Below, in pieces: positions 53,714-63,033 of a stretch of 64,000 nucleotides of DNA (positions are counted from its first letter, which is position 1; the number at the start of each line of letters is the position of its first letter). The notes below the pieces were generated by a model that worked only from the letters and a program-made list of their open reading frames with translations, was not told the DNA's origin and made no database searches. Both the position numbers and the translations under genes were made by a program. This DNA comes from Paracoccaceae bacterium (lineage in GTDB: Bacteria > Pseudomonadota > Alphaproteobacteria > Rhodobacterales > Rhodobacteraceae), in assembly GCA_024742695.1 (NCBI GenBank), contig JANSXY010000016.1:19402-83401 (forward strand). The letters are read 5' to 3'.

Positions 53714-54679
53714 ATGCGCGCACTCCAGGTCACGAACATCGGGCAGGCCCCGCAGCAGGTTTCGGTCACGACCCCGGAACCGGGCGCGGGCGAGGTGCAG
53801 GTCAGGATCGCCGCCTGCGGGCTGAATTTCGCCGATCTGCTGATGATCGACGGGAAGTACCAGGAACGCCCCGCCCTTCCCTTCACGCCGGGCATGGAAC
53901 TGGCGGGCACCGTCACGGCGCTGGGCGCCGGCGTCGCCGCGCCCGCGATCGGCACACGCGTCGCGATCTTCGCGGGCCATGGCGGCATGGCGGACTACGG
54001 CTGCTTTCCGGCGGATCGCTGCCTGCGGCTGCCGGACTCGATGAGCTTCGTCGAAGCCGCCGCCTTCCAGGTCGCCTACGGCACCAGCCACGTCGCCCTC
54101 GCCCATCGCGCGAACCTGCAACCGGGCGAGGCGCTGCTGGTTCTCGGCGCGGCCGGCGGCGTCGGGCTGACCGCGGTCGAGATCGGAAAGCTGATGGGCG
54201 CGACCGTCATCGCGGTCGCCCGCGGAGCCGACAAGCTGGAGGCGGCGCGCGCCGCGGGCGCCGATCACCTGATCGACAGCGCCGGCACGGCCGACCTGCG
54301 CGCTGCGATCAAGGCCCTCGGCGGGGCAGACGTGGCCTATGACCCGGTCGGCGGCGAGCAGTTCACCGCCGCGCTCCGGTCGATGCGGCCCGAAGGCCGG
54401 ATCGTGCCGATCGGCTTTGCCAGCGGCACCGTGCCGCAGATCCCGGCCAATCATCTGCTGGTGAAGAACCTCACGGTGATCGGCCTTTACTGGGGCGGCT
54501 ATCTCGCCTTCCGGCCGAAGGTTCTGACCGACAGCCTCGCGCGGTTGCTGGAATGGTACGAGGCGGGCCGCCTGAAACCCCATGTCAGCCATGTCCTGCC
54601 GCTGGAACGGGCGGCCGAGGCGCTCGACCTGCTGCGCAGCCGAAGGTCCACCGGCAAGGTCGTCGTCACGCTTGCCTGA
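53714..54679 (+). CDS. NADPH:quinone oxidoreductase-like zinc-independent dehydrogenase
   Basis: The 321-residue MDR protein has the QOR features: CGLNFADLLMIDGKYQ, the nucleotide loop GAAGGVGLTAVEIGK, and YDPVGGEQF. The zinc ligands of alcohol dehydrogenases are missing. It reduces quinones or enoyl-CoA-like substrates with NADPH; the exact one is unknown. It is divergent from the XRE gene across a gap with direct repeats. Confidence 0.82.
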   Translation: MRALQVTNIGQAPQQVSVTTPEPGAGEVQVRIAACGLNFADLLMIDGKYQERPALPFTPGMELAGTVTALGAGVAAPAIGTRVAIFAGHGGMADYGCFPADRCLRLPDSMSFVEAAAFQVAYGTSHVALAHRANLQPGEALLVLGAAGGVGLTAVEIGKLMGATVIAVARGADKLEAARAAGADHLIDSAGTADLRAAIKALGGADVAYDPVGGEQFTAALRSMRPEGRIVPIGFASGTVPQIPANHLLVKNLTVIGLYWGGYLAFRPKVLTDSLARLLEWYEAGRLKPHVSHVLPLERAAEALDLLRSRRSTGKVVVTLA

Positions 54680-54741
54680 CCGCCGCCGCGATGGCGCGAC
54701 AAAAGGCACAACGAAACTACGCAATTTGGCGCGTCAAAAGC

Positions 54742-54770
54742 TTGAAACGCGGGTCGCGAGTAACGATATT
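54742..54770 (+). promoter_or_regulatory. Promoter of the Bax inhibitor-1 gene, heat-shock-like
   Basis: CTTGAAA (TTGAAA at 54742-54747) and CGATATT (GATATT at 54765-54770) are 17 bases apart. CTTGAAA and a CNATATT -10 resemble alphaproteobacterial sigma-32 promoters but would also serve the housekeeping sigma. The transcript leader would be about 50 bases. Confidence 0.45.
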
Positions 54771-54826
54771 CGACACGCAGGGGCCGTGTTTGGTATGGCC
54801 CGCAGGAAACGCTTCGGGAGGCTTCG

Positions 54827-55609
54827 ATGGCTGACTACACCACGATCCGCGCCGGCCAGGCTGCCGGTATTGGCGCGCGGATCGACGAAGGGCTTCGCGC
54901 CCACATGAACAAGGTCTACGGCACGATGTCCGTAGGCATGCTGATCACGGCCGCTGCGGCCTGGGCGATCTCGGGCCTCGCGGTCACGACCGACCCGTCC
55001 GCGGCCGCCGCGCAGATCGGCCCCGACAAGTATCTCACCGCCCTTGGCGCGGCGATCTACCTGTCGCCGCTGCGCTGGGTGATCATGCTGGCGCCGCTTG
55101 CGTTCATCTTCTTCGGCTGGGGCGCGCTGATGCGCCGCGGTTCGGCCGCGACCGTGCAGCTGGGCTTCTTCGCCTTCGCCACCGCGATCGGCCTGTCGCT
55201 GAGCTCGATCTTCCTGGTCTTCACCGACTACTCGATCGTGCAGACCTTCCTGGTGACCGCGATCGCCTTCGCCGGCCTGTCTCTGTGGGGCTACACGACG
55301 AAGAAGAACATCTCGGGCTGGGGTTCGTTCCTGATCATGGGCGTGATCGGCCTGCTGGTGGCGATGGTGGTCAACATCTTCCTGCAGTCGCCGGCGATGA
55401 TGTTCGCGATCTCGGCCATCGGCCTGCTGATCTTCGCCGGTCTGACCGCGTTCCACACGCAGGAGATCAAGAACACCTACATCGCCCATGCCGCGCATGG
55501 CGATCAGGAGTGGATGGACAAGGCCGCCTATGATGGCGCGCTGAGCCTCTACATCTCGTTCCTGAACATGTTCCAGTTCCTGCTCATGTTCATGGGCCAA
55601 CAGGAATAG
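54827..55609 (+). CDS. Bax inhibitor-1/YccA family membrane protein
   Basis: The 260-residue protein has seven hydrophobic helices and the family marks YGTMSVGMLITAAAAWA, FAGLTAFHTQEIKNTY and a C-terminal DGALSLYISFLNMFQFLLMF pattern. Bacterial relatives form pH-sensitive Ca2+ leak channels or assist membrane protein quality control. GGGAGG precedes the ATG. It is a single gene with its own promoter and terminator. Confidence 0.9.
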   Translation: MADYTTIRAGQAAGIGARIDEGLRAHMNKVYGTMSVGMLITAAAAWAISGLAVTTDPSAAAAQIGPDKYLTALGAAIYLSPLRWVIMLAPLAFIFFGWGALMRRGSAATVQLGFFAFATAIGLSLSSIFLVFTDYSIVQTFLVTAIAFAGLSLWGYTTKKNISGWGSFLIMGVIGLLVAMVVNIFLQSPAMMFAISAIGLLIFAGLTAFHTQEIKNTYIAHAAHGDQEWMDKAAYDGALSLYISFLNMFQFLLMFMGQQE

Positions 55610-55631
55610 CATTCGCCCAAGGGCGATGCGC

Positions 55632-55667
55632 GAAGGCCGGGGCTCGCCCCGGCCTTCTTCGTTTCTT
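55632..55667 (+). terminator. Intrinsic terminator of the Bax inhibitor-1 gene
   Basis: A perfect 11-base stem (GAAGGCCGGGG and complement) on a CTCG loop is followed by TTCGTTTCTT. Confidence 0.8.
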
Positions 55668-55682
55668 GCACCACGACAAACG

Positions 55683-55704
55683 AAAAGGCCGCCCGAAGGC
55701 GGCC
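55683..55704 (-). terminator. Intrinsic terminator of rpmG
   Basis: On the minus strand a GGCCGCC/GGCGGCC stem with a TTCG loop is followed by TTTT. It lies 27 bases after the rpmG stop. Confidence 0.75.
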
Positions 55705-55730
55705 CTGGCAGGTCAAGCGCGGCGATGGCG

Positions 55731-55898
55731 CTACTTGATCTTGCCTTCCTTGTACTCGACATGCTGGCGCACGACCGGGTCGTACTTCCGCACGGTCATC
55801 TTCTCGGTCATGGTGCGGGCGTTCTTCTTGGTGACGTAGAAATGCCCGGTGCCCGCCGTCGAGTTCAGACGGATCTTGATCGTCGTCGGCTTCGCCAT
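55731..55898 (-). CDS. rpmG: 50S ribosomal protein L33
   Basis: The 55-residue protein begins [20 protein letters not shown] and ends [18 protein letters not shown]. It is the zinc-free (C-minus) form: the CxxC pairs of other L33 types are absent. The length suits alphaproteobacteria. It is transcribed alone, with its own terminator, and lies 86 bases after the chrA gene end. Confidence 0.95.
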   Translation of the reverse strand: MAKPTTIKIRLNSTAGTGHFYVTKKNARTMTEKMTVRKYDPVVRQHVEYKEGKIK

Positions 55899-55983
55899 AG
55901 CGCTTACTCCTTCGTGCCGGACGCCCCTGATGGCCGGCCGGAAAATCCCTGAGCGCCGCCTTTTACCCGGCCCGCCGCCCGAG

Positions 55984-57258
55984 TCAACCGGGAATCGGCG
56001 CCGGCCCGGCGACAAGGCCCCAGGCAAGGCCCATGGCCGCCGCGACACCGAGGACAGCGATCAGCCCCATGCCCCGCCACAGCAAGAGCGCCGCGCTGAC
56101 CGCCGCGAACAGCACGACCTGCGGCTGCAGGCTGGCCGGGTCCGGCACCGGCAGGGCGATCGGCCCGGCGGTGGCACGTGCGACGCGGCCGAACAGAACG
56201 TGCAGCGCGAACCAGACCGACAGGTTGAGGATCACGCCGACCACCGCCGCCGAGATCCCCGACAGCGCCGATTTCAGCCGCGGTCGCGTCGCGATCCAGT
56301 CGACATAGGGCGCGCCGGCGAAGATCCAAAGGAAACAGGGCGCGAAGGTCATCCACAGCGTTATCGCCGCCCCGGCCAGGCCGAACCACGCCCCACCCGC
56401 GCGATGCGCGGCAAGGTACCCCACGAATTCGGTCACCAGGATCAGCGGGCCCGGCGTGGTTTCGGCCAGGCCCAGCCCGTCCATCATCTCGCCGGTGGTC
56501 AGCCAGCCGTAGCCCTCCACCACCGCCTGCGTCATGTAGGCCAGCACCGCGTAGGCGCCGCCGAAGGTCACCACCGCAAGCTTCGCGAAAAACAGCCCGA
56601 TGTCGATCAGGAGGCTGCCGGGCGCGGCCAGCCAGATCAGGCCCAGCGGGGCCCACCAGATCGCCAGCCAAAGCACCACGGTGCGCGCGGTGCGGCCCGC
56701 CACGACCCTGGCGGGTGGGCCGGCCGGGCCGGGACGGACGGCGAGAAAGCCGTAGACCCCGGCCAGCAGGACGATCAGGGGAAACGGCGCGCCGAGGAAG
56801 AAGATCGCCACGAAGGCCAGCCCGGCCAGCGCCCAGCGATCCGCCCCCTTCAGCGCCCGGCGCGCAAGCTTCACCAGCGCGTCGATCACGATCACCACGA
56901 CGGCGGCCTTCACGCCGTCGAACAGCGCCTGCACCAGCGGCACATCGCCCAGCGCGGCATAGAGCGCGGCCAGCGCCAGAACCACCGCCGCGCCGGGCAG
57001 CACGAACAGAAGCCCCGCGATCAGCCCGCCCGCCACGCCGTGCAGCCGCCAGCCGGAATAGGTGGCCAGCTGCATCGCCTCCGGCCCCGGCAAGAGCATG
57101 CAGAACGACAGCGCGTTGAGAAACTGCTCCTCGCTCAGCCAGCCGCGGGTTTCGACCACCTCGCGATGCATCAGCGCGATCTGCCCGGCCGGCCCGCCGA
57201 ACGACAGGATCCCGATCCGCGCCCAGACGCGGGCGGCCTCGGCAAGCGTCGGTTCCAT
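55984..57258 (-). CDS. chrA: Chromate efflux transporter ChrA
   Basis: This 424-residue protein has two homologous CHR halves of about five helices each. The first holds [18 protein letters not shown] and [16 protein letters not shown], the second [19 protein letters not shown] and [15 protein letters not shown]. ChrA exports chromate, although the family may carry other anions. The start at 57258 ([16 protein letters not shown]) fits the family better than the ATG at 57312. It lies between rnpB and rpmG. Confidence 0.88.
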   Translation of the reverse strand: MEPTLAEAARVWARIGILSFGGPAGQIALMHREVVETRGWLSEEQFLNALSFCMLLPGPEAMQLATYSGWRLHGVAGGLIAGLLFVLPGAAVVLALAALYAALGDVPLVQALFDGVKAAVVVIVIDALVKLARRALKGADRWALAGLAFVAIFFLGAPFPLIVLLAGVYGFLAVRPGPAGPPARVVAGRTARTVVLWLAIWWAPLGLIWLAAPGSLLIDIGLFFAKLAVVTFGGAYAVLAYMTQAVVEGYGWLTTGEMMDGLGLAETTPGPLILVTEFVGYLAAHRAGGAWFGLAGAAITLWMTFAPCFLWIFAGAPYVDWIATRPRLKSALSGISAAVVGVILNLSVWFALHVLFGRVARATAGPIALPVPDPASLQPQVVLFAAVSAALLLWRGMGLIAVLGVAAAMGLAWGLVAGPAPIPG

Positions 57259-57350
57259 CCCCGCCCCCGGTTGCGCGGGCCGGTCCCGCGGTTCAGGGGC
57301 AAGGTGCCGCAAGACTGTAACGAGTCAACCCGCGACGATGGCGGGAATTT

Positions 57351-57761
57351 GCGCGGAGGGCCTGTAAGCCGGATTCTGTTCCGGGGTCGCCCCCGTCGAT
57401 GACCATTCCTCTGGTCCCGCCGTTACCGGCGGGATCGAGCTGCCAACCCGGGTTCCTCGGGCTGAAGCGACCCTGCGGCGATATCCCCGAAAGGATCAGC
57501 CCGCGCGGAACCCCTATTCGGCATTGCTCCCGGTGGGGCTTGCCGTGCCGTCCCGGTTGCCCGGTCCGCGGTGGGCTCTTACCCCACCGTTTCACCCTTT
57601 CCCGCCGAAGTCTCCGTTGGCGAACCTCCGGTTCGACGGGTGGTCTGATTTCTGTGGCGCTTTCCCTCGGGTTGCCCCGGCCGGGCGTTACCCGGCACCG
57701 CCGCTTCATGGAGTCCGGACTTTCCTCGGGGTCGCCCCCGCGGCCATCCGGCCCTCCGCGC
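57351..57761 (-). ncRNA. rnpB: RNase P RNA (class A)
   Basis: The 12-base P1 ends (57761-57750 and 57362-57351) pair perfectly. On the minus strand GAGGAAAGTCCGGACTCC (P4 side, 5'), AGAGCCCACCGC-type core, GACCAGAGGAATGGTCATCG and ACAGAATCCGGCTTACAG (3') are all present. The RNA is about 411 bases and processes tRNA 5' ends. Exact ends may extend a few bases past P1. A promoter overlaps the end of ampD. Confidence 0.95.
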
Positions 57762-57767
57762 CCTGCC

Positions 57768-57796
57768 GATCTAGGCAGCCGCGCCGCCGCCGTCAA
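57768..57796 (-). promoter_or_regulatory. Promoter of rnpB inside the end of ampD
   Basis: TTGACG (57796-57791) and TAGATC (57773-57768) are 17 bases apart on the minus strand, about 7 bases before the RNA start. The -10 contains the ampD stop codon. Confidence 0.65.
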
Positions 57797-58469
57797 CGGG
57801 GAAGCGGCGGGCGAGATCATCCAGCGCGGCGCGGTCGGCCGCCGTTTCCGGCCCCGCGGCCCAGGGCCGGAACCGCGCGCGGAACACCGCCAGCAGCAGA
57901 TCGGGCGCCGCCGGCGGATAGCCGAAGCGGCGCGCGGAGGCGGTGAAATCGGCCGCCGCGTCGCCCGCCGCGCCGGGCCAGACCGACAGTCCCGCCCGCG
58001 CCAGCCGCCGCCAGTCGAACCGCGGGCCGGGGTCGGTCTTGCGCGCCGGCGCCATGTCGGCATGGCCGATCACCCGCTCCGGCGGAATCGCCCAGCGCCC
58101 GAGAATGCCGGCAAGCAGCCGCTCCAGCGCCGCCATCTGGGCCGCGGCGAAGGGCCGGTCGCCGGGATTGGCCAGTTCGATCCCGATCGAGCGGGAATTG
58201 ACGTCGCTTACCGCGCCCCAGGCCCCGGCCCCCGCGTGCCAGGCGCGCAAGGCCTCGGGCACCAGCGCCTCCGCCCGGCCCGCCTCGTCGATCAGCCAAT
58301 GCGCCGAGACCTCGGCCGCCGGGTCGCACAGCCGGGCGCGCGCCTCGGCCGCCGTCGCCATCGCGGTGTAGTGGATCACCACCAGGTCGGGCCGCGCGCC
58401 GCCACGCCGGGGGCCGTGGTTGGGCGAAGCGGGCCGCTCCGCCGCCGTGTCAGCCGCCGGAGCGGGCAC
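57771..58469 (-). CDS. ampD: N-acetylmuramoyl-L-alanine amidase AmpD
   Basis: The 232-residue zinc amidase removes peptide from anhydromuramoyl material in cell-wall recycling. It has ASPNHGPRRGG, the zinc histidine in VVIHYTAM, SRSIGIELANPG and the HADMAPARKTDPG segment with the other ligands. The start is a GTG at 58469 that overlaps the upstream lipoprotein gene by 20 bases; no good ribosome site is visible, so coupling is likely. No signal peptide, so cytoplasmic as for AmpD. Confidence 0.87.
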   Translation of the reverse strand: MPAPAADTAAERPASPNHGPRRGGARPDLVVIHYTAMATAAEARARLCDPAAEVSAHWLIDEAGRAEALVPEALRAWHAGAGAWGAVSDVNSRSIGIELANPGDRPFAAAQMAALERLLAGILGRWAIPPERVIGHADMAPARKTDPGPRFDWRRLARAGLSVWPGAAGDAAADFTASARRFGYPPAAPDLLLAVFRARFRPWAAGPETAADRAALDDLARRFPVDGGGAAA

Positions 58470-59178
58470 GCTGGAACGGCGTCGGATCCCAGCCGCAGGC
58501 GAATCCGTCGCCGTCGGGATCGAGGTTGCGCGGATCGCGCTGCGGCCCGCCGCGGCGCAGGAAATCGGCCTGCGCCTGGTCGGGCGAGGCATAGGCCGCG
58601 CAGGCGCGTTCGTGGTTCGCCAGCGACAGGCCGGTGCGGCGCCACACCGGCTGGCCGACACGGTTGTTCACCGACAGCGCATAGGCCACGATGTTCGGCC
58701 CGGTCTCGGTGCGCTGCGGCAAGGGCTGCGGCGCGACCTCCTGGTATTGCTGGCGATTGGCTTCCAGCCGCGCCCGGTCGCTTTCGATGGTCTCGCGTTC
58801 GGCCACCGCCTCGAAATCCTGCTCGTCCGAAATCCGCGCGGTGGAGGCCGGCGCGCCGGCGGGCGGCGCGGCCGGGGGCAGCGCGGCGGACGGCGCCGTC
58901 GCCGACAGCGGCGCGCCGAACGGTTGCGCCCCGGTCGAGGGATAGACCGTCACCGTCTGAACCGACGGTGGCGCGGCCCCGATCGGCCCCGAGGTGATCG
59001 GCCCCGAGGTGATTTGTCCGCCAGGCGCGGTGCCCGGCGCCGGGCGGCCCGACAGCGCCGCCTCGCGTTCCGCCAGGTAATCCTGGTAGCTGCCAAAGCC
59101 GACCCCGGTCGCGGGCGGGGGCGCCGGCGCGCAGCCCGCGAGCAGGGACAGGGAGACGAGGATCAGGGGCAAACGCAT
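58450..59178 (-). CDS. Lipoprotein with C-terminal excalibur-like domain
   Basis: The 242-residue protein has a lipobox LAGC (about 13-16), then a long Pro/Ala/Ser/Thr-rich spacer with a repeat (GGQITSGPITSGPIG), a short coiled-coil region (RETIESDRARLEANRQQYQE, 20 residues), and a C-terminal cysteine-containing calcium-binding excalibur pattern DPRNLDPDGDGFACGWDPTPF. It is likely anchored in the cell envelope and binds Ca2+. GGAGG lies before the ATG. Function unknown. Confidence 0.75.
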   Translation of the reverse strand: MRLPLILVSLSLLAGCAPAPPPATGVGFGSYQDYLAEREAALSGRPAPGTAPGGQITSGPITSGPIGAAPPSVQTVTVYPSTGAQPFGAPLSATAPSAALPPAAPPAGAPASTARISDEQDFEAVAERETIESDRARLEANRQQYQEVAPQPLPQRTETGPNIVAYALSVNNRVGQPVWRRTGLSLANHERACAAYASPDQAQADFLRRGGPQRDPRNLDPDGDGFACGWDPTPFQRARSGG

Positions 59179-59213
59179 CGATAGTGCCTCCGGCACGGCG
59201 GTTTCGCGGGCGT

Positions 59214-60701
59214 CTACCACCATTTCGCGGGTTTTGAAACGAAACCCGCCGCCTGCTCCAGCACATGGGCGTGAGTCAGCAACCCGGCCTCGTCCCAGGG
59301 CTTGCCGATCAGTTGCAGGCCAAGCGGCAGGCCCTGTTTGTCGAGCCCGGCAGGCACCGCGATCCCCGGCAGGCCAGCGAGGTTCACCGTCACCGTGAAG
59401 ACGTCGTTGAGATACATCTGCACCGGGTCGGCATCGGCCATCTCGCCCAGCCCGAAGGCGGCCGAGGGCGTCGCCGGCGTCAGGATCGCATCGATGCCCT
59501 GGGCGAAAACCTCGTCGAAATCGCGCTTGATCAGCGCGCGCACCTTGCGGGCGCGATTGTAGTAGGCGTCGTAGAAGCCCGCCGACAGCACGTAGGTGCC
59601 GATCATCACCCGGCGCTGCACTTCCTTGCCGAAGCCCTCGGCGCGGGTCTTTTCGTACATCTCCACGATGCCGTCGCCCTGCGCGAGTTTCGCGCGATGG
59701 CCGTAGCGCACCCCGTCGTAGCGCGCGAGGTTGGATGACGCCTCGGCCGGGGCGATGACGTAGTAGGCGGGCAGCGCGTATTTCGTGTGCGGCAGGCTGA
59801 TGTCGACGATCTCGGCGCCGGCGTCCTTCAGCATCGCGGCGCCCTGGTGCCACAGCGCCTCGATCTCGGCGGGCATGCCCTCCATCCGGTATTCGCGCGG
59901 GATGCCGATCTTCTTGCCGCGGATATCGCCGGTGAGCGCCGCCTCGAAATCCGGCACCGGGATCTCGGCCGAGGTCGAATCCTTCGGATCCGGTCCGGCC
60001 ATCGCGCCCAGCATGATCGCCGCGTCGCGCACCGTCCTGGTCATCGGCCCGGCCTGGTCGAGCGACGAGGCGAAGGCGACGATCCCCCAGCGCGAGCAGC
60101 GCCCGTAGGTGGGCTTCAGCCCGACGATGCCGGTGAAGGCGGCGGGCTGGCGGATCGACCCGCCGGTATCGGTGCCGGTCGCAGCCAGGCAGAGATCCGC
60201 GGCCACCGCCGCGGCCGAGCCGCCCGACGATCCGCCGGGCGTGAGCGGCGTGTCATCGCCGGCACGCCGCCACGGGTTCACCGCGTTGCCGTAGGTCGAG
60301 GTTTCGTTCGACGAGCCCATCGCGAACTCGTCCATGTTCAGCTTGCCCAGCATCACCGCGCCGGCCTCGAGAAGCTGCGCGGTCACGGTCGATTCGTACT
60401 CGGGACGGAAGCCGTCGAGGATCCGGCTGGCCGCCTGGCTGGGCACGCCGCGGGTGCAGAACAGATCCTTGATCCCGACAGGCACGCCGCACATCGCCGG
60501 CGCCTCGCCCGCCGCGATCCGGGCATCGGCGGCGCGGGCACGGTCCATCGCGATCTCGGGCGTGTGATGGACGAAGGCGTTGAGCGCGCCGGCGGCCTCG
60601 ATCGCCGCCAGGCAGGCTTGCGTCAGTTCGACCGAGGTGATCTCGCCCTTGCGCAGCGCGTCGCGGGCCGCGGCGATCGTGAGTGTGTTCAGTCCGCTCA
60701 T
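59214..60701 (-). CDS. gatA: Glutamyl/aspartyl-tRNA amidotransferase subunit A
   Basis: The 495-residue subunit supplies ammonia from glutamine to make Gln-tRNA or Asn-tRNA in GatCAB. Triad residues are Lys78 (GIKDL), Ser158 (GGSSGGS) and the nucleophile Ser182 ([11 protein letters not shown]). It overlaps gatC by four bases. gatB is not in the window. Confidence 0.95.
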   Translation of the reverse strand: MSGLNTLTIAAARDALRKGEITSVELTQACLAAIEAAGALNAFVHHTPEIAMDRARAADARIAAGEAPAMCGVPVGIKDLFCTRGVPSQAASRILDGFRPEYESTVTAQLLEAGAVMLGKLNMDEFAMGSSNETSTYGNAVNPWRRAGDDTPLTPGGSSGGSAAAVAADLCLAATGTDTGGSIRQPAAFTGIVGLKPTYGRCSRWGIVAFASSLDQAGPMTRTVRDAAIMLGAMAGPDPKDSTSAEIPVPDFEAALTGDIRGKKIGIPREYRMEGMPAEIEALWHQGAAMLKDAGAEIVDISLPHTKYALPAYYVIAPAEASSNLARYDGVRYGHRAKLAQGDGIVEMYEKTRAEGFGKEVQRRVMIGTYVLSAGFYDAYYNRARKVRALIKRDFDEVFAQGIDAILTPATPSAAFGLGEMADADPVQMYLNDVFTVTVNLAGLPGIAVPAGLDKQGLPLGLQLIGKPWDEAGLLTHAHVLEQAAGFVSKPAKWW

Positions 60702-60985
60702 TCCACCACCTTCGGCACGGCGAAAAACCCCTCGCGGGCATCGGGCGCATTCGCGAGGATCCTGTCCTGCATGCCGCCGTCGGTCACCACATCCTCGCGG
60801 CGCTTCAGCCGCATCGGGGTGACCGAGGTCATCGGCTCCACCCCGTCGACATCGACCTCGTTGAGCTGCTCCATGAAGGTCAGGATGCCGCTCAGTTCGC
60901 GCGCCAGCGCGGGCAGGTCGTCGTCCTTCACGGCGATCCGCGCCAGATGCGCGACCCGCCGGGCGGTTTCGGTGTCGATGGACAT
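60698..60985 (-). CDS. gatC: Glutamyl/aspartyl-tRNA amidotransferase subunit C
   Basis: The 95-residue subunit has the standard [10 protein letters not shown] at the start and [11 protein letters not shown] in the middle, then the C-terminal [13 protein letters not shown]. It holds GatA and GatB together. GatA overlaps its stop as ATGA. The upstream 43 bases to the next gene show no strong signal. Confidence 0.95.
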   Translation of the reverse strand: MSIDTETARRVAHLARIAVKDDDLPALARELSGILTFMEQLNEVDVDGVEPMTSVTPMRLKRREDVVTDGGMQDRILANAPDAREGFFAVPKVVE

Positions 60986-61028
60986 GGGGTTCGTCCTCTC
61001 GGGGCCTGGGTTGCCGATCGGGCCGGGT

Positions 61029-61685
61029 TTAGCGCCCCCCCGCCCGGCTCGCAAGCATGTGCCGCCGCCAGACCTCGATCATCCAGCCCAGCATGATCGC
61101 GTTGAGGATGTGCCACAGGAAATGCGTGCCCAGGGGGATCGCGGCGCAGAGCGGTTCATCGAGGGTGCGGAAGGTCAGCGACACGACCAGCAGGCCGGCG
61201 CCGATCGCCAGCCCGCGCGCGGTGGCCGGCGCGCGCCGGCGCAGGAGCCAGGCGTAGAACAGGATCAGCACCGGCACCGGCGCGTAGCCCGCCGACGAGC
61301 CGAGACCGGGCAGCATCGCCCACAGCGGCACCGTCACCGCCGCGTAGGGCAGGAAGGCGGCGGTGGCCAGCCCGGCCCGCAGCGGCGACAGCCCAAGGAA
61401 ATCGCGGCTGGCGGCGAACAGGTAGGCCAGGATGAAGGCGAGGATCGGCAGCACGTCCAGCATCCCGGTCAGGGGATTGGCATGGGTGTGAAACAGGTAC
61501 GATCCGACGCCGATCGCCGCGAGGATCAGGGCCAGCACCCGCCCCGTCGGCATCCCGCGCAGCCGCGGCCAGACCACCGCGGCGGCGATCAGGAAGGCCG
61601 CGTTCGTCACCGCGTTCACCGGCTCGGACCAGTAGTCCGGCCCGGTGCGTTCGCAATAGCCGTCCACCGCGTCAAGCCAGCCCAT
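61029..61685 (-). CDS. Ceramidase-domain membrane protein
   Basis: The 218-residue protein has about seven helices and the alkaline ceramidase pattern: [32 protein letters not shown] and a late [12 protein letters not shown] holding the zinc histidines. Family members hydrolyse ceramides or related lipids in the membrane; bacterial substrates are poorly known. It is divergent from the UPF0173 gene, 61 bases away. Confidence 0.8.
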   Translation of the reverse strand: MGWLDAVDGYCERTGPDYWSEPVNAVTNAAFLIAAAVVWPRLRGMPTGRVLALILAAIGVGSYLFHTHANPLTGMLDVLPILAFILAYLFAASRDFLGLSPLRAGLATAAFLPYAAVTVPLWAMLPGLGSSAGYAPVPVLILFYAWLLRRRAPATARGLAIGAGLLVVSLTFRTLDEPLCAAIPLGTHFLWHILNAIMLGWMIEVWRRHMLASRAGGR

Positions 61686-61746
61686 GTCACCGCCCGTGTT
61701 TCGCGCTACCCTGCCGATGGTTCTAGGAATCGACGGGAGGAGTTCA

Positions 61747-62442
61747 ATGAAGATCACCTGGCTTGGCCATTCCGGCTTTCGTATCGAGATCGAACAGGCG
61801 GTGTTGCTTGTCGATCCCTGGCTCACCGGCAACCCGATGTTCCCCGAGGCGCGCCGCGACGAGGCGGTGGCCGGGGCGACGCACGTGCTTGTCAGCCACG
61901 GCCACGGCGACCATTCGGGCAATGCCGTGGGCCTGTGCAAGGAACTGGGGATCCCGATGGTCGGGATCTACGATCTCGTGTCCTGGTGGTCGGGCAAGGA
62001 GGGGATCGAGGGCATCGGCTTCAACAAGGGCGGCACCGTCGACCTCGGCGGCGCGCGGGTGACGATGGTCGCGGCCAGCCATTCATCCTCCGTCGCCGGG
62101 GCCGACGGCATGCCGGTCTATGCCGGGAACGAGGCCGGTTTCATGATCGCGGGCGAGGGCCACGTGATCTACTTCTCGGGCGATACCGACATCATGGCCG
62201 ACATGGGCTGGATGGGCGAATACCACGCCCCCGACATCGGCATCCTCTGCGCCGGCGGGCATTTCACGATGGACATGAAGCGCGCCGCCTTCGCGGCGCG
62301 GAAATACTTCGACTTCAAGACCGTGATCCCCTGCCACTACCGCACCTTCCCGCTGCTGGAACAATCGGCCGAGGCGCTGAAGGCGGGGTTGCCGGGGGTG
62401 ACGGTGACGGAACCCCAGGTGCTGGTGCCGATCGAGATCTGA
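61747..62442 (+). CDS. UPF0173 metal-dependent hydrolase
   Basis: The 231-residue metallo-beta-lactamase-fold protein has the SHGHGDHSGN zinc motif at about 56-65, and the later SHSSS and SGDTDIMADMGWMGEYHAPD elements. UPF0173/YtkL proteins have no firmly established substrate. GGGAGGAG lies before the ATG at 61747. No neighbour clarifies its role. Confidence 0.9.
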   Translation: MKITWLGHSGFRIEIEQAVLLVDPWLTGNPMFPEARRDEAVAGATHVLVSHGHGDHSGNAVGLCKELGIPMVGIYDLVSWWSGKEGIEGIGFNKGGTVDLGGARVTMVAASHSSSVAGADGMPVYAGNEAGFMIAGEGHVIYFSGDTDIMADMGWMGEYHAPDIGILCAGGHFTMDMKRAAFAARKYFDFKTVIPCHYRTFPLLEQSAEALKAGLPGVTVTEPQVLVPIEI

Positions 62443-62459
62443 GGCGCGCGGCGCGGCGC

Positions 62460-62912
62460 TCAGCGCCGGTCTGCGAAGAACGCCGTCAGAAGCCGCTCGG
62501 CCTCGGCCGCGCCGATCCCGTCGTAAACCTCCGGCGCGTGGTGGCACTGGGGTTGCGCGAAGACGCGCGCGCCCTGCGCCACCCCGCCCGATTTCGGATC
62601 CGCCGCGCCGTAGTAGAGCCGTGCGATCCGCGCGAAGGAAATCGCGGCGGCGCACATCGGGCAGGGTTCCAGCGTGACGTAGAGCGCGTGGCCGGGCAGC
62701 CGTTCCGACCCGGCCGCGGCGCAGGCGGCGCGGATCGCCAGGATCTCGGCATGGGCCGTCGGGTCGCACAACTCGCGGGTGCGGTTGCCGGCGCGGGCCA
62801 CGATCCGCCCCTCGGGCGAGACGATGACGGCGCCCACCGGCACCTCGCCGCGCGCGGCGGCGGCCCGCGCCTCGGCCAGCGCCGCTTCCATATGGCTCGT
62901 GAACCCGGTCAT
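62460..62912 (-). CDS. tadA: tRNA-specific adenosine deaminase
   Basis: The 150-residue deaminase changes A34 to inosine in tRNA-Arg. The zinc site is complete: HAEILAI with the catalytic glutamate and EPCPMCAAA with the two cysteines. FARIARLYYGAADPKSGG is the TadA-typical continuation. It is convergent with the UPF0173 gene and divergent from rluB. Confidence 0.93.
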   Translation of the reverse strand: MTGFTSHMEAALAEARAAAARGEVPVGAVIVSPEGRIVARAGNRTRELCDPTAHAEILAIRAACAAAGSERLPGHALYVTLEPCPMCAAAISFARIARLYYGAADPKSGGVAQGARVFAQPQCHHAPEVYDGIGAAEAERLLTAFFADRR

Positions 62913-63033
62913 CGCGGTGTCATCGCCCGCCCGCGGCCCGTGTGCAAGCCCGCCATGCATTCGCGCAATCCGCTTCCCACGCCCGCGGCGCCGATGTAGA
63001 AGCCGGGCTTCGGGGATCGGGCGGAGACGGATC

